Shown here: in pieces, positions 33,447 through 42,127 of the stretch | How positions within the stretch are numbered: position 1 is the first letter of the stretch | How the letters are laid out: the number at the start of each line of letters is the position of its first letter | Origin: an uncultured Spirochaetaceae bacterium | Lineage (GTDB): Bacteria; Spirochaetota; Spirochaetia; Sphaerochaetales; Sphaerochaetaceae | DNA length: 48,335 nt | Direction: 5' to 3' | Assembly (NCBI GenBank): GCA_944389065.1 | Contig: CALXKZ010000086.1 | Span: 1-48,335, forward strand | The notes under the pieces: generated by a model | What the model was told of the DNA's origin: nothing | The model's input: only the letters and a program-made list of their open reading frames with translations | The model's database searches: none | Program-made: the position numbers and the translations under genes

Positions 33447-33838
33447 TTGACAAGGAAGGCAGGTATCGGATGAGGTTTTCTCGTCACTGATGATATGAAT
33501 GCGATCTTTATATCCAGCTCTGCAAGAAGATCATCTCCTCTCATGATTCTCTGATGGACAGTGCATGAGAAGCGCTGCATATCCGCAATCCCAGTATGGA
33601 CTTCGATCAGATCGTCAAGAAGCCCTGGCTTTCTGAACTCTATATTGATCGAGCGGACAACCATGAAAACACCATCTTCGCCTTCTGAGAGCGCAGTCTG
33701 GGAATAATCAGGGATCATCTCCCTGATCATCTCAGTCCTGGCATGCTCCGCCCAGTCAAGATACCGTGCATGGTATACGATGCCCTCTGCATCGGTATCC
33801 GAGAAATAGACTCTGGCTTTGTAGATGAACTTCCTCAT
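33425..33838 (-). CDS. ybgC: YbgC-family acyl-CoA thioesterase
   Basis: A 137-residue hot-dog-fold thioesterase. The family signature YFSDTDAEGIVYHARYLDWAEHART contains the catalytic aspartate and the YH motif; VVRSINIEFRKPGLLDDLIEV follows. It hydrolyses acyl-CoA thioesters in the cytoplasm or at the membrane. It starts in the last four bases of topB (ATGA), so the two are cotranscribed. In many bacteria ybgC lies with tol-pal, which is not the case here. Confidence 0.9.
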   Translation of the reverse strand: MRKFIYKARVYFSDTDAEGIVYHARYLDWAEHARTEMIREMIPDYSQTALSEGEDGVFMVVRSINIEFRKPGLLDDLIEVHTGIADMQRFSCTVHQRIMRGDDLLAELDIKIAFISSVTRKPHPIPAFLVNQLKTEA

Positions 33839-36066
33839 TTCCTCTTTGAAGACCTCTCTTTGCTCCTCTCCTGGCTGATGCGGAAGAAGTCGGCCATCGT
33901 ACCGCCGCCGAAATCGGAGGATGAGAATCTGTTCTGGCTGGGCCTTCTCTCATCATCGGATCTCCTGTCCCGCTTGAAGGCATGCTTTGATTCCCTGACA
34001 ACGACAGTCTTGGTCTCATAGACAGCCTTGGGAATCTTCACAGAGGATTTCCTGTTGATCACGACCCTGATCTTCCCAGAGGCATCTGTCGAGAACTTCT
34101 TCTCAGAGGCGGTCCCGGTGGAAACCTTCACCTTGACTTCCTTCTCCTCATACTGGCAGGAAAGCTTCTGGCAGATATAATGCACAGAGCCATCAGCATC
34201 AACGGCTTTCATCATATCGGAATTGCAGTAAGGGCACTTCTTCGTATCCTTGAACTTCGGAGAGAAGACCTTGTCGCTTCTCTCAACTTCCTTCACAAGA
34301 TCCGATGCCATCTTCTTTATATCCTTGATGAATTCCTCTGGATCTTCCTTTCCTTTAGCAATCCTCTCCAGACGTCCTTCCCATACACCTGTAAGCTCAG
34401 GAGAACGGAGTACATCAGGAGCAAGGCGGACGACTTCCCTGCCCTTTGCTGTCGGAATAAAGTACTTTCCTTCTCTTTCCACATACCTGTTCTGGATAAG
34501 CTTCTCAATCATATCAGCTCTTGTTGCCGGTGTTCCAAGTCCGTTTCCAAGGTTTGCTTTGAGCTTATCATCCTCTACAAAGCGCCCTGCATGCTCCATA
34601 GCGGAAAGCAGCGTTGCATCGGTATACCTTTCAGGAGGGTTCGTGACATTCTTCCTTACCTTCACAGAGTGGAGCGTCACCTCATCGCCTTCCTTCAGTG
34701 TCATCAGTGCAAAGCTGTTCTCTCCATCCTCTGTAATCGATGATGCGCTCTTTATCCCTGCACTCTCTGCTGCGGATCTGTACCCTTTCCTTACAGGAAC
34801 GGTAAGACGGGTACGGAAGAGCCTGCCGTCAACCTCTATATCACAGGTGGTGGTCTTATAAAGATAATCATCACCGAGCACCTCAAGGAACCTCAGTGCT
34901 ATAAGCTGCCAGAGCTTCAGTTCATCTGAAGAGAGATTCTCAGTCTTCACAGGCTCCTCTGTCGGAATGATGGCATGATGGTCAGACACAAGGCTATCAT
35001 TGACAAAACGGGGATTGTCGCTTCTGAAGCCAGAAGCAAGATACTCATCAGCCTGACGGGAGAATATTGTCGTGGAAAGCGCTTTTATCCTCTCCGGAAG
35101 CGTCGGGACGATATCATTTGTTATATATCTCGAATCAGTTCTTGGGTACGTTACGATCTTATGGACTTCATAAAGACGCTGAAGCGTATCCAGAGTCTCC
35201 TTTGCCGAAAATCCAAGCATGATATTCGCATCTCTCTGAAGCTCTGTAAGATCATACGCCTGCGGCACCGGATCGCTCTTTTCCTCAGCAATGAGCCTTA
35301 CGACCCTGCCCTTTCTGTCCTTCCACTGGGGAAACTCCTCAGCAAGGCTGTCATCAGTGAATCTAACTGTATTCTCCTCCGGGTAATAGGAAGCGGAGAA
35401 TATCCCGAAATCACCTCTGGCTGAATAGTAGTACTTGCCCTCAAAGCTCTCTATCTCATCTTCCCTCTCCGTCATAAGCGCAAGAGTCGGAGTCTGCACC
35501 CTTCCCGATGAAAGCTTTGCATCGTAGTAGCATGTAAGAGCCCTTGTCACATTCATTCCGACATACCAGTCGGCAGCAGCCCTGCACTCTGCAGCATGAT
35601 AGAGATTGTCATAGTCCGAAGCAGGATGGAGATTCTCGAATCCTTCCTTGATGGCCTTCTCCGTCTGGGATGAGATCCAGAGTCTCTCCATTGGTCCATT
35701 GTAATCTGCAAGCTTGAGAATCCACCTGGCAACAAGCTCTCCCTCACGTCCTGCATCGGTTGCAATGACAACAGAGGAGATATCGCTTCTTGAAAGGAGG
35801 GATGAGATCACATCGAACTGCTCCTTCGACTCATCGATGACAACCTGGTCAAGATGCTCAGGAAGCATCGGAAGCGTCTTGAGAGACCACCTCTTATAGC
35901 TTTCGGAATAATGCTGTGGCTCAGCAAGCTCCACCAGGTGCCCGAGCGCCCATGTGATGATATAATCAGGGCCTTCTGTATAGCCCTTCTCTTTCTGGAA
36001 GCATCCAAGGTTCTTTGCTATCTCGCGTCCTACCGAAGGTTTTTCGGCTATAACAAGTTTCTTCAT
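33835..36066 (-). CDS. topB: DNA topoisomerase III (type IA)
   Basis: Type IA topoisomerase, 743 residues, which relaxes and decatenates DNA by single-strand passage. The Toprim domain has KLVIAEKPSVGREIA and IATDAGREGELVA. The active-site tyrosine is in IVTYPRTDSRY, and the DNA-binding ring is well kept (SSGRVQTPTLALM, LGTPATRADMIEKLI). A C-terminal zinc ribbon (KCPYCNSDMM, YICQKLSC) and a basic tail end the protein. No second topoisomerase or conjugation gene lies near it, so there is no sign that it belongs to a mobile element. A TATCAT is seven bases before the ATG and no Shine-Dalgarno is present. Confidence 0.96.
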   Translation of the reverse strand: MKKLVIAEKPSVGREIAKNLGCFQKEKGYTEGPDYIITWALGHLVELAEPQHYSESYKRWSLKTLPMLPEHLDQVVIDESKEQFDVISSLLSRSDISSVVIATDAGREGELVARWILKLADYNGPMERLWISSQTEKAIKEGFENLHPASDYDNLYHAAECRAAADWYVGMNVTRALTCYYDAKLSSGRVQTPTLALMTEREDEIESFEGKYYYSARGDFGIFSASYYPEENTVRFTDDSLAEEFPQWKDRKGRVVRLIAEEKSDPVPQAYDLTELQRDANIMLGFSAKETLDTLQRLYEVHKIVTYPRTDSRYITNDIVPTLPERIKALSTTIFSRQADEYLASGFRSDNPRFVNDSLVSDHHAIIPTEEPVKTENLSSDELKLWQLIALRFLEVLGDDYLYKTTTCDIEVDGRLFRTRLTVPVRKGYRSAAESAGIKSASSITEDGENSFALMTLKEGDEVTLHSVKVRKNVTNPPERYTDATLLSAMEHAGRFVEDDKLKANLGNGLGTPATRADMIEKLIQNRYVEREGKYFIPTAKGREVVRLAPDVLRSPELTGVWEGRLERIAKGKEDPEEFIKDIKKMASDLVKEVERSDKVFSPKFKDTKKCPYCNSDMMKAVDADGSVHYICQKLSCQYEEKEVKVKVSTGTASEKKFSTDASGKIRVVINRKSSVKIPKAVYETKTVVVRESKHAFKRDRRSDDERRPSQNRFSSSDFGGGTMADFFRISQERSKERSSKRK

Positions 36067-36073
36067 GAGCGCG

Positions 36074-36106
36074 ATGATAGCAGAAATGAACTATCTCTGC
36101 TATATT
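36074..36106. promoter_or_regulatory. Face-to-face promoters of topB and MATE gene
   Basis: The 47 bases between the divergent genes contain TATCAT (minus, 36074-36079) and TATATT (plus, 36101-36106), both with TGC as extended -10 and both seven bases from their ATG. The pair forms an inverted repeat, ATAGCAG (36077-36083) and CTGCTAT (36097-36103), so the two promoters overlap and may exclude each other. Confidence 0.5.
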
Positions 36107-36113
36107 TCCAGCC

Positions 36114-37445
36114 ATGGCTGCAAAAGATCTCACAAAGGGCGGAATCATAGGGCCGATGCTCTCCTTTTCACTGCCCCTGATACTCGGCAACATGCTCCAG
36201 ACGCTTTACAACGCAGCGGATTCAATCATCGTCGGACGCTTTATAGGGCCGGACGCGCTTGCAGCCGTGGGATCAGCATATTCCCTGATGACATTCCTGA
36301 CATCCCTTATGATAGGGCTTTCAATGGGCGCTGGTGTCTCATTCTCATATTTCTTTGGCGCAGGAGACAGGAAAAGCCTCAGATCCTCGCTGGGAATATC
36401 ATTCATGATGATAGGCTCAATCACTCTGGCGATAATGATCCTTTCATTCCTGCTTCTCGGTCAGATACTCATGGCACTGTCAGTCCCGGAAAGCATCGTA
36501 CCGATGATGAGTGAATATCTTCTTGTGATCTTCACGGGCCTTCCTGCGCTTTTTCTCTTCAACTTCTATGCATCAGCACAGCGGGCAACGGGAAACAGCC
36601 GCCTAGCGCTTATATTCATGGCTGTGTCAGCGCTGATGAATATCGCCCTGGACCTCTATTTCGTCATCTCGCTTGATTGGGGAGTATGGGGTGCGGCCGT
36701 TGCCACAGTCATATCGCAGTATGCGGCAGGAGCAGGGATAATGCTCTACACGATCTTCCGCACCCGTCTTCTATCATTTTCGCTGAAGGATATGAAGATT
36801 CAGAGGAAACTGCTGAAGGAGATAGCATCGCTTTCAGTGCTCACATCGCTTCAGCAATCGATAATGAATCTCGGAATACTGATGGTGCAGGGACTTGTGA
36901 ATTCATTCGGAGCCAGTGTCATGGCAGCATTCGCCGCAGGTGTCAAGATCGACAGTCTGGCATATATGCCGCTTCAGGAATTCGGGAACGCGTTCTCCAC
37001 ATTCGTCAGCCAGAATATGGGCGCGGGGAAGATGGACAGGGTCCGGAAAGGAATTGCCATCGCATTCCTGATTGCTCTCATATTCGGAACAGCTGTATCT
37101 GCAATCGTATTCACCATCCCCGATCAGCTGATGTCTGTTTTCGTGGATCCGTCAGAGATCAGCATAATATCAACAGGAAGAAGCTATCTGAGAATTGAGG
37201 GCGCATTCTATATGCTTATAGGTTTTCTATTCCTGTTCTATGGCATATTCCGTGCACTGAAGGCTCCCTCAATCTCTCTGCTGCTGACAATCATCAGCCT
37301 TGGCCTGAGAGTCATTCTCGCATATATCATGTCAGTCCCGATCGGAGAGGAAGGCATCTGGATGAGCATACCTATAGGATGGGCAATTGCCGATACAGCA
37401 GGTTTCATCCTTTATAGAAGAATCTGCAGAAAAGCAGGAAGATAG
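36114..37445 (+). CDS. MATE-family exporter (second subfamily)
   Basis: A 443-residue MATE protein with twelve predicted membrane helices. It opens with DLTKGGIIGPMLSFSLPLILGNMLQTLYNAADSIIVGRFIG and has GLSMGAGVSFSYFFGAGD. This differs from the pair at 30910 and 39681, and the protein is probably of a separate subfamily with a different substrate. It has no Shine-Dalgarno site; TATATT lies seven bases before the ATG. Confidence 0.93.
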   Translation: MAAKDLTKGGIIGPMLSFSLPLILGNMLQTLYNAADSIIVGRFIGPDALAAVGSAYSLMTFLTSLMIGLSMGAGVSFSYFFGAGDRKSLRSSLGISFMMIGSITLAIMILSFLLLGQILMALSVPESIVPMMSEYLLVIFTGLPALFLFNFYASAQRATGNSRLALIFMAVSALMNIALDLYFVISLDWGVWGAAVATVISQYAAGAGIMLYTIFRTRLLSFSLKDMKIQRKLLKEIASLSVLTSLQQSIMNLGILMVQGLVNSFGASVMAAFAAGVKIDSLAYMPLQEFGNAFSTFVSQNMGAGKMDRVRKGIAIAFLIALIFGTAVSAIVFTIPDQLMSVFVDPSEISIISTGRSYLRIEGAFYMLIGFLFLFYGIFRALKAPSISLLLTIISLGLRVILAYIMSVPIGEEGIWMSIPIGWAIADTAGFILYRRICRKAGR

Positions 37446-37519
37446 GCTGGTTGCTTCATGCTAACCATTTGTACATCGGAAAAACAGGCGGAAAGTATAT
37501 CAAACATCGCCCTTCTCTG

Positions 37520-37548
37520 TTGACGACGGCACGCCTAAGGAGTAGATT
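37520..37548 (+). promoter_or_regulatory. Promoter of the ferredoxin gene
   Basis: TTGACG (37520-37525), 17-base spacer, TAGATT (37543-37548). Confidence 0.65.
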
Positions 37549-37593
37549 CTAGTCAGAATGACAATGCTGCTTCAGCGGCAGAAGGAGTTAAAT

Positions 37594-37761
37594 ATGGCTT
37601 ACAAAATCACCGATAGCTGCATCGCATGCGGAACATGTGCTGGAGAGTGCCCGGTTGGCGCAATCAGCGAGGGAGATATCTACTCAATCGATCCAGATAC
37701 ATGCATCAGCTGCGGAACATGCGCAAGCGTATGCCCACAGGGCGCAATCGAAGAGGAGTAA
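37594..37761 (+). CDS. 2[4Fe-4S] ferredoxin
   Basis: A 55-residue clostridial-type ferredoxin. Two cluster motifs, CIACGTCAGECP and CISCGTCASVCP, are spaced as in the family, and the two halves are near repeats of each other. It shuttles low-potential electrons in anaerobic metabolism, for example for radical-SAM enzymes or oxidoreductases. The start at 37594 has AAGGAG seven bases upstream; an in-frame start at 37558 would lie upstream of the ribosome site and is rejected. It has its own promoter and terminator. Confidence 0.97.
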   Translation: MAYKITDSCIACGTCAGECPVGAISEGDIYSIDPDTCISCGTCASVCPQGAIEEE

Positions 37762-37781
37762 GATAGATTCTTCTCCACTGA

Positions 37782-37807
37782 GGCCGCAACCGGAAGCGGC
37801 CTTTTTT
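37782..37807 (+). terminator. Intrinsic terminator of the ferredoxin gene
   Basis: GGCCGC pairs with GCGGCC around an eight-base loop, followed by six T residues. Confidence 0.9.
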
Positions 37808-37843
37808 ATTTCCCTGAAGCATGGCACATACATTGATATGAAT

Positions 37844-37861
37844 GGCCCTCCGGAGAGGGCC
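37844..37861 (-). terminator. Hairpin at the 3' end of the lipoprotein gene
   Basis: GGCCCTC and GAGGGCC form a seven-pair stem with a four-base loop, 14 bases past the stop codon of the minus-strand gene. The T tract is weak, so function as a terminator is uncertain. Confidence 0.5.
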
Positions 37862-37874
37862 AATATAAAGACAA

Positions 37875-39467
37875 TCAGTCAGAATAGATCAGGTTATATG
37901 AATTCCCGCTTTGCGTATATTCATTCCCGATGATGGCAATCTCTGAATTCTCTGTTGCCCTTATACTGGTAAAACCTGAGAGATTCCTGAATACAACGTC
38001 AGTGCTCCAATGGCTGTCGCCATCCTCATCGTTGAAGACAATCGCTTTTGTTGATCCTTTTCCTTCATAACTGCAGTCTATTATGTCAAGCCCGGTAGCC
38101 CAGCGGATGCCCATAGGTGCATTGAATCCGGATGTCGCTGTTATAGCACATCCCGTTACAGTGCAATCAACAACACCATTGATATCAAGACTCTTGATGG
38201 CAGGAACCAGACGCATATCTGATATCACCACATTTTCAAGCCTGTGATCAGCATCCGTTACAGGATAGTCCTTATTCGATATCTTCATCACATTTCTCTT
38301 AATGCTGTCAGATGATCCATCGATCAGAGTGAATCCCTCAATAAGGACATCTGAAGCAGAAACATAGAAACGGGCCTGTCCGCTGATATCCCCTGTAACA
38401 GTGACTTCATTTGATATGGATGTACTGTACAATGCTGAACCTGCATTTACATATGCCCCGCCCTCACCATTGAGGTTGGCTGTGAAGCTTCCTGTTATGA
38501 TTGCCTGCTTCAGCACATTACCTTCGTCATCCTTTGCATTTCCGGAAATGAAAGCCAAGAGCTTTGTCTCATTATCAATCAAAGCTGAATCGCACGAAGG
38601 CACAAATACATCCACAGGAATGCTCTGTCCGGCATAATCAAGAATAGCTGTCGTTCCTCCTGTAAAACCTTCTTCCAGAAGAACGGACAGAGAAGGAACG
38701 GTAAGATCCAATGTCTCACCATTGCGATACGAAAGGGATAGAGGGATTCCATTCCCTTCAGCAATGACATATCTCCCTTCTTTCACAGCTGCAGATACGA
38801 TTTCATATGGATTATCTTCCACCTCATCCCCTGCTGCATCGCTGATATCGACATCCAATGTTTCTCCATTGATTATGACAGTGACATTACCCTTAAACTC
38901 TGAAGCCTTTATAGTGACAGCACCTGCCGTTTCCTTTACAGATCCATCCTCGTCAGTGACGATGACTATCGTTGCTTCAGCGGGGGCGGTGACATTATCC
39001 ACTACGGATTCTGTCAATTCCGCACCGGAATATCTGAAAGATCCTTCTGTGATTATGAGATCCGTTGCTGTGAACCGATCAGAGACAGTGGATATTCCTT
39101 GAGCGCTTCCATTCAGAACCACTGAGAAATTCCCCTGTGAAACTGCTAGGCCATCTCCTATAGGATAATCAGCAACTTCTATAACCATTCTCAAAGCCAT
39201 CAGCTCTGATGCAGAGCGCAATGAGAAAGATGAAGAAGCAGATCCGGAGACATACTCCTTCGTGACAGCTTTCACATGGTCTGGATTCAGGCCGTTTATG
39301 GCCTCGTTCACAATCTTGCCATATGGTGTAGATGCAACTATCAGGGATGCTGTATTCTCTGCTTCATCATCCGGTGCAGGAAGCGGAAAGAGTACAGTCT
39401 GCCGGCAAGAGGCAAAACAGAAGAGCATCAGCAGAATCAGCATGCTGATGCAAATACGGAATTTCAT
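37875..39467 (-). CDS. Large lipoprotein with C-terminal beta-helix-like region
   Basis: A 530-residue predicted lipoprotein. The signal MKFRICISMLILLMLFCFASC ends in a lipobox (FASC, cysteine at 21). The first third is Ser/Thr-rich with strand-like segments. The last 200 residues (VTVTGDISGQARFYVS, VLIEGFTLIDGSS, NVVISDMRLV, VDCTVTGCAITATSGF, GLDIIDCSYEG) have the repeating short-strand pattern of right-handed parallel beta-helices seen in pectate-lyase-like and adhesin proteins. No catalytic residues are recognized. A ribosome site (GGAGG) precedes the ATG. Role at the cell surface is likely, function unknown. Confidence 0.65.
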   Translation of the reverse strand: MKFRICISMLILLMLFCFASCRQTVLFPLPAPDDEAENTASLIVASTPYGKIVNEAINGLNPDHVKAVTKEYVSGSASSSFSLRSASELMALRMVIEVADYPIGDGLAVSQGNFSVVLNGSAQGISTVSDRFTATDLIITEGSFRYSGAELTESVVDNVTAPAEATIVIVTDEDGSVKETAGAVTIKASEFKGNVTVIINGETLDVDISDAAGDEVEDNPYEIVSAAVKEGRYVIAEGNGIPLSLSYRNGETLDLTVPSLSVLLEEGFTGGTTAILDYAGQSIPVDVFVPSCDSALIDNETKLLAFISGNAKDDEGNVLKQAIITGSFTANLNGEGGAYVNAGSALYSTSISNEVTVTGDISGQARFYVSASDVLIEGFTLIDGSSDSIKRNVMKISNKDYPVTDADHRLENVVISDMRLVPAIKSLDINGVVDCTVTGCAITATSGFNAPMGIRWATGLDIIDCSYEGKGSTKAIVFNDEDGDSHWSTDVVFRNLSGFTSIRATENSEIAIIGNEYTQSGNSYNLIYSD

Positions 39468-39661
39468 ATCGACCTCCGATATATATATTATTCCGGGGGA
39501 TATTATATTAATTTGAACATTTTATTCAATAAATAACAAAATTATAAGTTTTTCCTGTATTATATTTGATAATGCACTTACAATCTTTCTTATCTAGATG
39601 AAATACTTTCCATTAGTTTTTTCTTTTAACTTTTTTGCTTTCTTCCTGCTCTGCTTAGGAG

Positions 39662-39667
39662 TAATAT
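39662..39667 (+). promoter_or_regulatory. -10-like element before the third MATE gene
   Basis: TAATAT lies 13 bases before the ATG; no Shine-Dalgarno follows it, so the leader would be only about six bases. Confidence 0.35.
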
Positions 39668-39680
39668 CGAAGTAAGCACC

Positions 39681-41066
39681 ATGAAGATACAGACAGCAGA
39701 CGAAAAATTCAGGGAAATGACGGAGACTCCGGTAAGGAGACTCATTCTTGCTCTTTCCGTACCGACTGTGATAAGCAATCTTATCTCAACGCTCTATAAC
39801 GCTGCGGACACTTTTTTTGTCGGACAGATTTCGACAAGCGCATCGGCCGCGGTTGGTGTTGCGCTTTCGCTTCAGGCGATCATCCAGGCAATAGGCTTTT
39901 TCTTCGGTCAGGGAAGCGGAAACAATATGTCACGCAGGCTGGGGGCACATGATGAGAAGACTGCGGAGATACTTGCATCAACAGGATTCTTCTCTGCTCT
40001 GATCTTCTCATCCCTGGTCACTATTCTGGGACTCCTGTTCCTACGCCCCATGTCGATCTTCCTTGGCTCTTCGGAGACTATACTTCCATATGCCATGGAC
40101 TACATGCTCTGGATTCTTCTTTCTGCCCCTTTCATGGCTGCCTCGCTTGTTCTGAATAACCAGCTGAGGTTCGAAGGCAATTCATTCTATTCAATGATAG
40201 GACTGACTACAGGAGGAATCCTCAATCTTTTCCTTGACCCATTATTCATATTCGTCTTCGGTCTCGGGATATCAGGAGCGGCAATTGCAACTGCCATAAG
40301 CCAGGTAGTGAGCTTCATAATACTTTTCATCCTTTCAGAGCGCATAGGAACGGTGAAGATACGACCAAGGGCATTCAAGCCATCTGCCAGGATCCTTGGG
40401 ACCATTACAAATGGCGGATTGCCATCGCTTTGCAGACAGAGCGTAGCATCTGTTGCGATGATTGCTCTCAACAATGCCGCACTGCCATATGGAGATGCAG
40501 CGATTGCTGCGATGGCAATTGTAAACAAGATAGGAAACTTCACCAATTCAATTCTCATCGGGGTTGGGCAGGGATACCAGCCGGTATGCGGCTACAATTA
40601 CGGTGCAAAGCTGTATACTCGCGTGAAAGACGGATTCTGGTTCTGCGTCAAGCTCATGACATTCGTGCTTCTTGCTCTTGCGCTGATTGAGTTCATATGG
40701 GCAACCCCGATCGTCGGTTTCTTCAGAAAAGGAGATCCGGAAGTAATCGCGATCGGAGATATAGCGCTGCGCCTGAGATGCTTCACGCTCCCGCTTTCAT
40801 CATGGCTTATCATAAGCAACATGCTTCTTCAGACGACAGGCAAGATGTGGAGAGCATCCATACTGGGATTCGCAAGGCAGGGTCTGATGCTCATACCGCT
40901 TGTGCTTATCCTTCCGCCTCTTATCGGAATCTGGGGAATCCAGGTTGCACAGCCGCTTGCGGATACCATCGCATTCGCGATCTCAATCCCGATGACGACA
41001 GGCATCCTCAGGGAACTGAACAATGAAGTGAAGGAAGAGAGCTTCCCTGCAGGCGCTTCTAGATAA
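39681..41066 (+). CDS. MATE-family multidrug/sodium antiporter (paralog)
   Basis: A 461-residue MATE exporter, twelve membrane helices. It starts MKIQTADEKFREMTETPVRRLILALSVPTVI and has FFFGQGSGNNMSRRLGAHD, aligning without gaps over the first 120 residues with the gene at 30910-32295. The two are diverged duplicates in opposite orientation, 8 kb apart. The substrate is unknown. Downstream (41067-41176) is AT-rich, with a palindrome TTATTATT/AATAATAA at 41094-41109 but no clear terminator. Confidence 0.94.
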   Translation: MKIQTADEKFREMTETPVRRLILALSVPTVISNLISTLYNAADTFFVGQISTSASAAVGVALSLQAIIQAIGFFFGQGSGNNMSRRLGAHDEKTAEILASTGFFSALIFSSLVTILGLLFLRPMSIFLGSSETILPYAMDYMLWILLSAPFMAASLVLNNQLRFEGNSFYSMIGLTTGGILNLFLDPLFIFVFGLGISGAAIATAISQVVSFIILFILSERIGTVKIRPRAFKPSARILGTITNGGLPSLCRQSVASVAMIALNNAALPYGDAAIAAMAIVNKIGNFTNSILIGVGQGYQPVCGYNYGAKLYTRVKDGFWFCVKLMTFVLLALALIEFIWATPIVGFFRKGDPEVIAIGDIALRLRCFTLPLSSWLIISNMLLQTTGKMWRASILGFARQGLMLIPLVLILPPLIGIWGIQVAQPLADTIAFAISIPMTTGILRELNNEVKEESFPAGASR

Positions 41067-41176
41067 ATCAGTTTAAATATAAATCATCTATTGTTATTAT
41101 TAATAATAATGAAAAATATCTATATTTATAATATAATAACTATATTGAATATGAACAGAAGGAATCCAATATGATA

Positions 41177-42127
41177 CTATTTGTCAGATGATTTACCATC
41201 ATTATCTAGGCCATTATCCCGTACCTTCCATTTCTCGATAAGGGAAGGGAAATCGGTTTTCTGGAGTATCATCTGCTTTTTCTTCACCTCATCCTGGAGA
41301 ACATCCTTATCTACAAACGGCTTCCACTTCTCCACTACATTCTTTCCTGCGATGTGCCTGATCGACAAGGCCTTTGTATAGAATCTGTTCACGCCATCGC
41401 AGAGCGACCTGTCCTCGATTATAGATATGCGCTCCGGGAACTGTACTGCCAGAGACCGGCATGTGAATATCCTGTAGCCGAAAAGAAAGCATCTCACTCC
41501 GAAATCCATCGACTGGAAGTACTCCCCTGCAATCTGCTCATCAAAACCTCTCAGGCGCTGGAACAAAGCTCTGTCATAAAGTCCTATTTCCATAACAGGA
41601 TATAGATTATCCTCCTCTGCATCTTCCTCTATGGTAGGAATGAAAGAGAGAGGCTCGACAGTGCGGCCCTTGATGAATGGAGCCCGGAGAGTCGGAAGGA
41701 TATCACCTGAGGAGGAGATCATGACAGGAGTTATCAGCGCAGGATGATTATGCTCTGCCATGTAGGACATGAGCTTCTCGCCTTCAAATGCTATAAGGAC
41801 AGCATCTGTACGGACGACAAGGAAAAACGAAGCATAGCACTCATCGGCGAAAGCATTGATATAAGCCCCTGTCGTGGAAGCATTCTTGAATACTATGAAG
41901 TTCACATCCTGGAATGCATCCTGGATATCACCATCCTCCATCCTCTCCGATGTGGTCATGACATAGATATGGGCGCTCATATTCTCCGTATACCACTTCA
42001 GAGTGTTCTCCAGATCCTTCCTTGTCGAAAGATCGAGAATGCCGATCGCAAGCTGCTCCTGCCGGTAAAGCGAGGATATTCTCAGCCCGAGATCCTGACG
42101 ACGATGTATAACCTTGTACTCACTCAT
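41177..42127 (-). CDS. Glycosyltransferase-like protein (GT-A type, tentative)
   Basis: A 316-residue cytoplasmic protein resembling family-2 glycosyltransferases. A Rossmann-like opening (LAIGILDLSTRKDLENTLKWYTENM) is followed by FIVFKNASTTGAYINAFADEC, FFLVVRTDAVLI, where a DxD-type site is expected, and YDRALFQRLRGFDEQIAGEYFQSMDFGVRC, which matches the GFDE-acceptor motif region of GT2 proteins. The true metal motif is not clear, so activity is uncertain. The gene overlaps proB by 8 bases at the end of a five-gene run. The C-terminal 50 residues are highly charged. Confidence 0.58.
   Translation of the reverse strand: MSEYKVIHRRQDLGLRISSLYRQEQLAIGILDLSTRKDLENTLKWYTENMSAHIYVMTTSERMEDGDIQDAFQDVNFIVFKNASTTGAYINAFADECYASFFLVVRTDAVLIAFEGEKLMSYMAEHNHPALITPVMISSSGDILPTLRAPFIKGRTVEPLSFIPTIEEDAEEDNLYPVMEIGLYDRALFQRLRGFDEQIAGEYFQSMDFGVRCFLFGYRIFTCRSLAVQFPERISIIEDRSLCDGVNRFYTKALSIRHIAGKNVVEKWKPFVDKDVLQDEVKKKQMILQKTDFPSLIEKWKVRDNGLDNDGKSSDK

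Noticed and set aside
37466..37522. A short frame between the MATE gene and the ferredoxin gene
   Set aside because: No ribosome site and it ends inside the ferredoxin promoter.
41094..41109. TTATTATTAATAATAA palindrome as a bidirectional terminator
   Set aside because: The stem is all A-T with no loop and lies in AT-rich DNA, so it is weak and could be chance.
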